Below, in pieces: positions 49,001 through 61,000 of a stretch of DNA of 64,000 nucleotides. Position 1 is the stretch's first letter. Each line of letters starts with the position of its first letter. The DNA comes from Lycocorax pyrrhopterus obiensis (Eukaryota; Chordata; Aves; Passeriformes; Paradisaeidae): contig JACSVZ010000041.1 of the NCBI GenBank assembly GCA_014706295.1, positions 310,001 through 374,000 of the forward strand, written 5' to 3'. The position numbers were made by a program, and so were the translations under genes. The notes under the pieces were generated by a model, which searched no databases, was not told where the DNA came from, and saw only the letters and a list, made by a program, of their open reading frames with translations.

Positions 49001-52000
49001 GAATTATCTGCAGCTAAAAAGGGAATATTAGCCTTTTTTTCATCAAAACTGTTACATGGCTGTATGCCATTGGGTTGGTGTTCTGCTGACCACAGAACTA
49101 ACACCTTGTCCTTTTGCCAGGTGGCAGCAGGAGGGAGAGGGGGCTGCAGTTGTGGATACTCCATGCAATGGGATTGGAAACAGCATCTGCTTCCTGACCT
49201 TTCTGTGAGGCGAAGAGAGGGGTTGGCTGTTGTTTGAGGATTGCAAAAACACTGCGTTTCCAAAACACCCATTAGCCCTTTGGAGTGAGAAGTAGAAGGC
49301 TTATACAAGTAGTTTTCCAATGGATAACAACTCGATTGTTTGTGCTCTTCATGATTGGTTTAATTTGGTGTGGACGAGGGGAAAAGCTTTATGTCTTGAC
49401 CTTTCATTTTAAATTTCTGCTTAACATTTCAACTGAAAGTAATCTGAGAAGGTATCAGGGCCCTACTGAAATCAGGAGTTATTTCTTTAAGTCCCAGTAT
49501 TGGTAAATCAGGTTTAAATCCTGATTCTCACTGCTTTTAACCCTGTTTATCATCAGAACAGACATGGTGAAAATGTGTGATGCGTTACGAAGCACTTTTT
49601 TTGGGATGGGAGGAAAGCCTTCAAATCCTTTCTAGTCCTACTTGTACTGTAAGATAGTAAATTGCTTTAACCAGTTTTGTCTTCCTTAAAGAGGAAAGGG
49701 CTTATAACAGCAAGGATGAATGGTTTGAGGGAAGGTAGCATGATATTAGATTCTATTGCTGAGGTGATGTGTGTCCTGCAAAGTGGTGCTGGAGGTGGTG
49801 ATGCTAAGGGCTCGTGCCTCTCTGGGGCTGCCTCTGGAGGCTTGACCTCAAGCAACGAGGAAATCAGAGCATTTAATGCTTCTGGGGCAGATTTTACCAT
49901 GTGCTGTAACTGAAATCTTCAGCACCTACCCTGAGACTGAGATGTAGTGACTGGTTTTAGGGCCAGCATTCTTACTGTGTCTGGAGAAAGCTGCAGAAAC
50001 AAAATGTAGAAATATTCCTTGGCTGGGTCTGGCAGCACAGGGTTAAGGAGCATGTGGATTTACAGAAGCTCAGTGGAGCTGTTAGTGCCTGTTCACTGTT
50101 TCAGCCCCGAGAGCCGGACAGTGGTGAGGAGGGATGGGTGGGTGCACGTGGGTGCAGAACATCCCCAGGGAGCAGCCACCTGCCCTGTGTAGAGCCCTGT
50201 GCCCCAGTTCAGGCATCCTGGGTGCGCAGCCGTGTGATTTCACCACCTGCACAATCCTGTCAGCACAGTGTCATTCAGCGGGTGACAAAAGACACCCGGA
50301 TTGGCTTCCCCCAGCCTCTTCGGTTTCAGGTAAAACAGCCTCTGACAAATGAGAAGGCATAATTACCCTTCAGGGCTGGATCAACCTAGAACACCTCTGG
50401 CTCTGTGCAGGGGTTTGGTTGGTGGAGGAGGGAAGGGAGGCGATGCTGCTAAGGGATGATACAGACCTTGGTAAATGCTTAATAATGGCAGAGCCCAGAT
50501 ACCTTGTGCATCCCGCTTACAACAAATGGCACTTGGTGTATAAACCTGGCTGTTAGGGAGCAGAGTTCTGTCACGCATGTGCAGAGGGGCTCGCAGACCC
50601 ACCAAGGGTTTGGGGACACTCTTCTTCTGCTGGTGGCTGAACTCCTACCCACACATCGAGGTACTCACCCAGAGACTTGGGTGAACCCGGATGAGCTGCA
50701 CAGTGAACTGTGGGTCAGTGTAAATGGGACCCTGAACTCTATATGAGGTATTGAGGGGCTCTTTGAGGGGGTTTTAATTTTTTATTTTTAATTGCAGTCT
50801 AGCTGAGAAAGTAGGTTGAAAAGGAAAAAATGTCACTGAAGAGCAGCCCTGGCAGAGGAAGAGACCCTGGTGCATTAACACCGAAGTGTATCAGCTTTTC
50901 AAACGAGCTCTGTTGGAGGCTCTTTATATGTTGCCACTGATGATCAATGGATACTGGAAATTTTCGACTCTGCTCTTAACTTTCAAGTGATTTCCCTTTG
51001 AAGACATAAAATATCTTGAGAGAAAGCTATTTAAAAGAAGTGCAAATTACACTCAGAACAGTACTAATCACCTCTTGAGATTTCTCCCTAAGGTTTGATT
51101 TACAGTTATCAACAAGAAAAAAGTGATGAAAATCGGTCGTTTTTCTAATAGTGCTTTTTGGGGGGAGAAAATGACCTTCAGTGGTGGGTCAGGTGTCCAC
51201 TCTGTGTTGTGTTCGCCCAAGGCTGGTGCTGGATCCTGCTCGAGGGACTTGTGTGATTTCAGATGGTTCATTTGCTTCTCCCACCTGCAGAGAGGATTGT
51301 GCCCCCCAGTCCTGTCCCCCCAGATGTTTTGGGGTCTCTTAAAAAAGTGCGTCAGGAGGAAGGGTCGGTGTTGGACAGCAGGGAAAGCTCAGGGTCTGTG
51401 TGACTCCCTCAGCCAGAGAACAGGAATAAAGGCTCAGGGATGTGCCGGGAGCTCCATGGCCATATGGGACACAGTGACAGGCTGAGCTCCCAGTGCAGAT
51501 GAGAGCAAAGGTGCTGGAGCGTTGGAGGTGTCCCCAAGCTGGGCAGGGCTGGGACGAGGCAGGAGAAAGGCTGGGGGAGACGAGGAAGGGAAACACTTGG
51601 CAGCCATGGCCTTGGCATAACAACCTAGATTCCTCTCTTCTATTCTTCTCTTCTTTCTCTGTGGCTGTGCTTAGTGGGCTTATGCACCTCTTTCTTTTGT
51701 CTGTGTTTTTGTCTCCACCCAGGGCAGTGATGGTGACTCAGTGGATAAGAACAAATGCTGCACACTGTGTAACATGTCCTTTACCTCAGCAGTGGTGGCG
51801 GAATCGCATTACCAAGGGAAAATCCATGCCAAAAGGTTAAAACTGTTGCTAGGAGAACAACCAGCATTAAAGGCCACAGGTAGGTCCAGAGGCAGCAAGC
51901 GGAGCAGGAGGGGCCGGTGCAGAGTGGTGTGGGCTCACTGTGCCACGGGGGCTTGGCCAAGGTGCTGGCTCAGTGTGTGCGGGCAGAAAATGGATACAAC

Positions 52001-55000
52001 ACGGGCAGCTGAGCGGTGGCGGCTGGCAGAAGCAGCTATTCATTTGTGTTGCTGTCATAACAACCTTTAAAAATTCCTGATGCTCATTATTGTCTGCTTT
52101 GTTTATGTAGATTAGGGGTTTATCAGCTGGGACTGGCCGTGGTGCGAGAGCCCTATCTCCGGTTCCACAGTTCCGAAGTGTTTTCTTGGTGGAAGACAAT
52201 GTCTCCACTGGGCGCGGATAGCCAAGCCTGACTTTAATTATCAGCAGTTTAATTATCAGCTCAGCTAATATGTTTAATAAACCTTTGGTGTTACTGTACA
52301 GTACAGAGCATCATCTGCTTTTACCACAGAGGGAAGTCCAGGCTTTAAAAACCCTTGGATTGATTGTTTCTTGATTTTTGCCCAGATGGGTTTTGTGCTT
52401 TCCTCTGCAGTGATTCTGGTAATGCAGCCTATTAACTTTCACATTTAAAAAGTCAAATGTTGGAATTGGACAATTTAACCATCTTATTGTTTGCTTAACC
52501 ATAAAGTCCCTGAAAACCACTAATAATCTGTGAAAAAAATTTCCTCTTTGGCTGTGGAAGCAGAGAATGCTCGAACAAAGCACTTCTCGTTTTCTGGGAA
52601 GGATTGCTGGGCTGAGGTCCTGCAGACAGATGTGTCCCAGAATTGCTGCCAGTGACACTTCCTTCAGCACAAAATACAAATGGAGCTGTGTGTACTGGAC
52701 CCTGCCTAGCACGTAAATCCTAGATGTGATTAGATAACGGGGGTTGACACTCTGTGTGTGTGGTTTTGTTGCCTTTTTAACTTCACAGACTGTAGATGCT
52801 GATACACAGAATATAATTTGTCCTTTGCCAGGGTGGGCTTGGGAACTGTTGGGCCCTTTGCTTGAGGGAATGTGGGGAATTGTGTTACGTGGTGGTTTGC
52901 TCAGTTTAACTGGCCACGCTCAGGCACCAGTGTGTCCTGTGGGAGGTGAGGGTACAGCCATGGCAACCTAGGGGACCACCCCTGGGTCAGCCAAAAGGAA
53001 GGCTCTCACATGAACTTTTATGGTCTTTCACTCATGTCGGGCTCTTCAGGCTCTGCAGCTGCAAGGGCACAGAGAGCAGCAGGGACTCGGGTTTGGTGTT
53101 TATTTGTCCAGGGCTTGCGTTAGACCTTGAACCCCGTCCCTCATGTGCAACCTGCCAGCAGCTCCTCCTCCGGCACCAAAGGACCCGCCACAAACCCTGG
53201 TATTCCTGGTTAAGTCCAGGTGAGCTGATGTTCTCAGGAGTGCTGGGTCTCGGAACAGTACATGGACTGATTCCCGTGTAAGTTGACAATTTGGGTTCAC
53301 CCTTCAACTGTGGGGCCTGGCCAAGGCAGGGCTTGCTAAGAGCTACAGCCTTGCATTGTGGCTTTTGTCTCACTTTTTAATCATCTAGATCAGCCTCACA
53401 AGGCTCTAAGTGAGCCGTGCTGTGTGCTCTGGAGTAATGGGCTCTTCAGCCGTCCTAATCACTAGGAAGGAGTAACTCAAGGACTCATCAGCTCTTACAG
53501 GCACTTGATCTGGAAGATGAAGCTGAGCTCAGGAATACATTAATAAGGACCTCCTTGCTCTCCAGGAGTTCTCAGAAATATTCCCTTTGGACACAGCATT
53601 TCTGGGCTTCCTGCAGTCACCCAGCAATTTTCACTGGATTTTTGTCCCAGTCCTCTGTGGCTGGCACCAGGGAGCTTTAAGTCTCTCAGAGAGAGCTTCA
53701 GAGACTCCATTGCTCATGAGTCCTGAGAGCCAACCAAGCACAGCCCTGAGCGTGCTGGATGCTCCTGAGGAGGATATTCTATTGCTTGATATTCTGGGGT
53801 TTCTGTCTCATCAATCCCAAGAAAATCACGTCTATTCTTAGTCCCCTTGCAGAGATCTACGTTCTCCTTCACTGTTACCATACAGATGGAGCACAGATGT
53901 CTCGTTCTGTGCCGGTGCTTTCAGGAGAAGAAGTGGCCCAACAGTCGGGTTTCTCACAAAAACGATGTCTCATCATGACAGTGAAGTAGTTGTGATCTTT
54001 CCCGTTGCTCTGCTGTACAAGGTTGTAGCCCTCAGAGGCTTTATGCCATCACTATTGCTGATGAATTCCTCTAAGTCATTTCCAACATCCTCTGTCAGCT
54101 TGCATCCCATCATCACCACGAGTTATAAACCAAAGAATTGTGGGGGAAATAGCTGCTGTCTTCATCAGTCCAAGTGCGAGGACCTGCAGGCATCATTCCA
54201 GGAAAGTGGCAATGGCCCTGGCTTTGGAGCATCAAAAGGGACTGAGTCAATGGCTTTTTGGTTTGGGTGCAAGGATCTGTCCAGCAGCAGCTGGAGTCTG
54301 TCTTAGTCCTAGATTTCTGGGATTTCTTCTGAAGAAAACTGAGTTTCTCAGTGCCCCCTTGTTGAGGCTTGCTTACTTTCTTGTCCTCATGCTGAGTTCC
54401 TGGAGTGTGCCAATGGAAAAAATTGGGTGCCATTTAAATCCAGCTTGGAATAAAAAGCTTTGGATGTGAGAAAGAAGTCAAACATTAGTTCATTGCCGGA
54501 GTGCTAAAGTGTTTCTAACTTTGTATTTTGCCTCTTGCAGCAAAGTAAGACTTTCTCACTTCCCTCCCACAGCGAAAGGGAACGTAAGGCAGACTGTCAT
54601 GAGTTATTTAGCATTTTGAAATACTTGAAATAGTCAAACTCGCAGCTTTTATGTTTGTGTTTTAGATGGAGAAACATTTTTAACATTTGACGTTTCGTGA
54701 GTGTTTATTATTAATTTTCGTGTCGCTGCTCAGGGAATGATGGCATTTGCTGTTCCGTAGCAGTTATGTAGTGCATATCAAAATGATAAATTCACATTTG
54801 TGGAGAAGTCAACTTTCATCTATTTCTCTTTGGGAGAATTTGGTAGACTTGAGATGTTTTCATTAATTGCCAGGCTGGGCTCAGCACACCTTAGGATTGG
54901 TGGTGGTTGTCAGTGGGCCCTGAGGAATGTGACTTTACAAGAAGGTGTTTTGTACTGTGAGTGCTTAGAGGAAATCCTTGCCCATGGCAGCTCCCATGTG

Positions 55001-58000
55001 ATGCAGGCAGGGGATCTCTGCTGTGGAGCTGTAGCCCACAGTCTCATGGGAGCCAGGTGCGGATGTGGGCGTGGAGCAGGGCTGGGGTGGGCATGGGGGG
55101 CTCTGGTGCCATCCCCTGAAGCAAGAGTGACAGTCCCCCTGACAGCTTCCCTCCTGCATGGCGTTTGGGGCAGCACAAGCCACCAGCCTCATGGAGAGGG
55201 GCTCAGAGGCGCAGCCATGAGGCTGCTGGGCTGGCCGGTGGCTGAGAGCGGAGATGCTTCTGTCAGGTTTCCTTAGTGAGCAGGAGATGTAACTCCTGTG
55301 GACATCACCAGCTCCATGAGCTTCAGCCTCCCTGGTTCCCCTCCGGCAGCAGCGTACATAGAAACAAGGAGAAAGCTGACCAAAAGATTGGATCATTTAA
55401 CTTTATAGCCTGGGGCTTGTGGAACAGCAAGTCAGATCTGTCGCAGAGCTCCTGGGCTGCTGAAATTACTGGTTGTTTATAATGGTCCGAACATCTCTGC
55501 AGCTCAGTCTGGTTCCCTGGGCTCAGCCCCATCCTGGGGTGCTGCAAAGGGCTGGGTCCCCCTGGCATCACCAGGGCTGTTCCAAGTCCCTGTGGCATCA
55601 CTGGGTTCTGGGCCTGGACCCCTTCTTGCAGGGTGGCTCCTTGGGGAGCGCAGGAACACGTTTGCAATAAGCAAGCTGTGCTTGCTTTTCGTGAGTCAAG
55701 CACATGCAAAATCTGTGTAATTCCAGTTTGAACAGGCAATATTGCAATTCCCTGATTTTCTTCCTAATGACTGTGCTGGCCCCTTGCTTTGCTCTTTGCT
55801 CTCACTGGCAGTTCTGCCGCGTGCACCTTGGAGGGGCTGGGCTGTATCTCTCTTGCTGGAACTATAGAAAAGACTTCTTTTTAGGAGCAAAATCCAGTCA
55901 GACCCTGCCTGACCCTGCCCAGAGCAGCTCTTGAGAGGCAGTGTCATTGCTGCTGGAACTCTGATACCTTGGCAGTCATCATCAAAAACAATAGAAGGTT
56001 ATAAACCCCTGGAAATTGATAAGGTTGTAAGTAATGTTATATGTAAGATAGAATTTCCTTGAAGGGTGTCCTTTACTGAGCAGGTCAGCAGAAGATTTAT
56101 AACAATATTAACTTTCTCAAGCCGTGGAGTCAATCTTAGTGGGCTCCAGGCATAATTATATGTCTAAATATATCCCTGTGTTGCTGTTCCTGGTGTCAGA
56201 CACTGAGGTGGGTTTGGCATTTGCTGCCCTGTGCACTCATCAAGGCTCGGCTGGATCATCTCCTGATCAAAGACAGCCACCACACGCCTCTTGCCACCTC
56301 CTAATGTGCCTATTCTGGTACCACGGAGAGAGCAGGTTGTTAATTATTGAAAGAGCAGACATTTCATCTGGAAAAGAAAAGAAAAGGAAAGCCACATAAA
56401 AGGGAATTTTTGAATGAGGTGTGATAATTAAGTGCTAGTCATTGTATATTTTTGTATCCCAATGTTACCTGAACTTTATTTTGCTTTAAACTGTTTTTCC
56501 ATGAGTTTGTGACTTGTATTGTACGAAGTTGGGAAACTCTGTCGAACAAAGTGCACTCCATTATATACAGACTAATCACTCACTCTTCTTTGGAATGATT
56601 TGAGGGTCATGTTTGTGTTCCTGGATGGGCTTTTGATGAATCTGAAGGAAAATGGAATTAAATTAAGGTTGTGTGTTGCTGGTACCTGACAATTCACAAT
56701 GTGAAGATCTTTGAAGGATGGGACTGAGTATTGAGTATTTTTTTTTTTCATCTGTGACAGTTTGCAATGACTATGGCTTTCCCCATTCTTTCTGAGACCA
56801 AATAAATTGAAAAATAAGAATGCTGAGATAATGATAAATATGTCTCTCTGTCCTGAGAAGGAGATGGCTCTGCTTGGTATATTTATTCTCCACTGATAAT
56901 TTTTCCTGGGAGTAGCAATTCAAGCAGGATAAGTTTAGCAGATTTAGTCAGAACAGCGATAAGACGTGTAACTGCACTGAGAGCATCCTCCTTCCCCAGT
57001 TAGTGAAATGCAGAAAGCTGAGGAACAGTCCTGGGCTGTCCTTTCACGATGCTTTTTTTAATGAGAAATGGTAGCTTTCCAGGCAGCACTATCCAGAATA
57101 TCCACGGGGACCGTGTAACTGCAGCTAATTATTCCCCGTGTCTAATGTGGGATCTGCCTCAGGGTCTGGCGTTCGTCAGGCAGCATGAACCTGAGAAAGC
57201 TCGTGTCTGAACATTCCCTTTTACAGAAGCCGCTCTGGGCTCCCTGAAGCCGCCGCACACGGACAGTCCCCCGGTGGTGCCGTCCCCGCCCCAGCGGAGA
57301 GACTCGGACAGGTACTGCCAGCTCTGCGCAGCCTGGTTCAACAACCCCATGATGGCACAGCAGCACTACGACGGCAAAAAGCACAAGAAGAACGCAGCCA
57401 GAGCCGACCTCCTGGAGCAGCTGGGGAAGACCCTAGACCTGGGAGAGCTGAGAGGTGAGAGACCTGCACATGGAGAGGAGGGACCTGCTCCCTGTGGGAT
57501 CCAGTGACCCTTGCCCATTACAGTAACCAGTGGTGCAGGGAGCCCGAGATGCTGTTACTGCTTCCTGAGGTTCCCAGTTCTGTAAAAGAATCCCCTGCTC
57601 TGGAATGCCAGCCTGCAGTTTTAGCAGCATTCTTTCACAATTGTTTCCTAGGTGTCTCTTTTGCTTCCTCCTAAAATAGTCCTTTCCATTAGTGCACGCA
57701 CCTGTCCTCGAGCAAGTGTGGCCTGTCCCTGTCCCCCCCCACTACAGCTCGGCCCCACACGGAAGTGCAGATGGGAGGATGTTGCTGGAGGCAAAGCACT
57801 CCCTACATCTCCCTGATGGAGAGCAGGACAACTGTCTTCCATGATTTAATTAGGCTTCGATGGCTCTGGGTCAGCAGCAGCAAGAGGAGCTGAGCATTTG
57901 CTGCAGGGATGTTGAACACAAATTTTTTGTGTTCCTGCTGAAGGGAGAGCAGCCTTTCTTCATCTGTCTGTCAGTCCGTCCATGCTGGCCCCACAGGGAG

Positions 58001-61000
58001 AGACTCCAGCACCTGTGGGGTCCCTGTGGGAACTGCGCCCTGGGGTTGCACAGATTTGGGCCTTGCACCCCTCTGGGAGCCACCCTCAAGCAGAGCAGAG
58101 CCACGGCCAGGCCAGGCCAGTAGTCTCAGCAGCTGGAGCCCCCCAGCATCCCCGGGCCCTCCTTGTGATGGAGAGGTGCGATTTGTGTCAGCTGAGGATG
58201 TGTCCAGGACTGAATCTTGACAAGTACCTGTTTACTCTGAGGTGTAGGCGCAGGAGAGGCACGAGCCTTTTGTCTCCACAGTCTGGGTTACAATCCCATA
58301 TGTGCACAGGGACCTGACTGAGGCAGCTGAAGAAGGAGGGCGAGTTTGATTCAGAGCTACATGGGGAAGCTCTGGTTTGCCAGTGAGGCTTTGCAGTACC
58401 ATTTTGATACTCCTGGGGTTTTTTCCTTGCTAAATGAAATAATTTTTCTTTAGATACTAATGACTATCCAGTAAATTGGGCATTTCTTGATCTCACATAA
58501 AACCTCGTAATGGTTATCTAGATCCTCCTGTGCTACCTAGTGTGACTCAGTGCCATCAATGATTCATGTTGGCTGAGTCACTGCTCACTACTGGAAATAT
58601 GTGGGAATAAAACCTGGGACAATAACATGGAAATACTCAGCACTTTGAACTGTGCCAAGCTCAAGAGTGGCTGAGGATGTCATCAACTGTAAATAAATCA
58701 ATTGGGAAGTGTTTTATTCATTTAGCTCCTGGGAGAGTTGAAATTGGACGCCTTCACAGCCTCGTCAGCTGTTGGGTTTTACCTTCACGGTGGTGCTGCG
58801 CATGGTTGGGGTTTGCACTGGATCCAGTGTGGTCCTGCCAGTGTCTGTGGATGGCAGGAGAGGGGACAGCAGAGCTGTATCCTGGCTGTGTGTGTGCCTG
58901 GTACAGGGGAACAGGTGTGGTCCTCTGGTTGGACACTTCAGGGTGCTGTTTCAGGGGTTCAGTCCACAGTGCCCAGTGCTCCACAGCACCAAAGAGGTGC
59001 AGTCAGGCCTAGGGAGCCAAGGAGGCTGTCCCTGAGCCTGCCAAGCTGGGAAATCTTCTTTTTCAGTTTTTCTAACTAGGTCATGACCATCTGTCCATCT
59101 GTGTCCATCTAGAGATGCTCTCCTGGATGCATTTAGCTGCAAGATTAGAGCAGATCTTTACAGGTGTTGAAAGCAGTCTCTGCAATGGCCAGCACGGAAT
59201 GATATCCACCTTGTGCCCGAGCAAACAGCCTCACCTTGGCAGGTAACATCACGTCTGACTAGAAGGTAACAGTGGCAGCAGGACATGGCTGTGGTGGGGA
59301 CAACATCCCCATACACTCCCTGCTCCTCACTGTCTTTGCTGCCTCAGTTTCCCCTGGATCGCAAAGTCATCTCCTTCCTCTACATCCCTGGTGGCTTCTC
59401 CCATCACAGCTTAAATATTAATTCTATTTTGACTAGTGTGGGAGATGAACATTTGATGCATTGTGTGAGCCTGGAACAAGCAGTGTCAGTTGAAGTACAA
59501 CATTTCAGCAGCCTTTGATGTTTTGATAATGGCTGTGATAAAATATTTATTGATAAATATGAATGTATATTTGGAGAAATAAGAATAGAGATATATTTTT
59601 GGACAATTGATATTTATAGGAAACAAAAACATTGATTCTTCTCACCAAGTGCTCATCCTGCAATTTTGAAGTCTTATTTTCTTCTCAGAAATAAGAATGA
59701 GGAGAGGTGGAAAAAAAAAAAAAAGGAGAAATGAGCTTTGTTTCTGCAGTCTGTGTTGAGTTAAAGCTGCAGCACGGGGGAGTGCGTGGGCGCACACATC
59801 CCTTTCCCTTGGCCGAATGGAGTGCAGGGTCCGGCCCACTCTCTCGGAGCAGTTCTGTGTGGCTTTCCAGCCATGGCACAAAGCTGCTTTGGGACCCACC
59901 CTGCTCTGTGGCTGACCTGGAATCCCTGCTGCTCCTGCTGGGCAGGGAAGCGTGTGAACATACCCTGAAAGAGGAAGAAATTGGGAGTTTTCCTGCAGCT
60001 GCCTCCCCTGGCTGCCCCTGCAGCCTGGCACAGATCATAGGAAGATAAAACCTGGTGGATACCAACCCCCAAATTCCAACTCTGCTCTGACAACTTGTGC
60101 CTGTTCAGCAGCACGGAGTGGCCACAGCTCGGTTGGAGGCAGCAATATGGCTCTGTCTGGTAGCTCTCCCTCTCCAGCCTGCGCCAGGCACAGCAAGGAG
60201 GAATGTCAAGTTTGCTCCATCAAGGCACATGTCACCAGATTTGGTTCATGTCTGGTGTCCTCCATGGCCGAGCTCTCCAGCTCCCTCTCCGAGGCAGGTG
60301 GGCTCTGCAGTGGCAGGTGGTTTGTAACCGGCTCTTCCTGGTGCTGGGGCTGAGACGAACCCTGAAACAGGTGCTCTGAATCCCTAAAATAAAGCACAGC
60401 AGCCTCTGCAGTACAGATGGACAAGGGAATGGAGATGTTGTCACCTGGAGCCTTTGTGTTCTCAGGTAAATTGGTGGTGTTGGAGATGCTTTCTTCCAGA
60501 ATCAGGCAAAGAGCAGAGTTTCATTTTTCATCTCAGCTCATAATTTCTTGGTATGCCTTATAAATACTTCTCATTCTGTGCTGTCACTTGTGGTTAGTAA
60601 GAATCAGTTTAACAAGAACTCCCCTGGAATGGGTTTTAATGCATTTTATGCAGAATGACATTAATAACTTGACTTGTTAATATTTTATTTAATGGGGATA
60701 GGAGGACATTCAATTTTACATGAATGCATGTCACACTGCAGGGGAAGCAATGCTGATGTGTCTTGAGGATGCAAAAGGAGATGAGAATACAGCCAGAGCC
60801 CAGCAGCTGCCAGTATGGTCTGCTCAGGCTGGGACCACCTTCCCGTGACAGATGGCCCGTAGGGCTGAGCTCAGCCCCAGCACACTGGTTGGGGAGTTTT
60901 ATGAAACCAGTTTCAGCCGAGTAGCAGCTTTGATGAGCTCCGGTGAGGTCAAATTCTGGTAATTTTGATATCCTGGACGTGATTATTGCCTGTGATCTTA

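Noticed and set aside
53720..54480. Stretch ending in AATAAA-like sequence, considered as a retroposed gene copy
   Set aside because: No poly(A) tail, no target-site duplication and no protein similarity could be seen in any frame.
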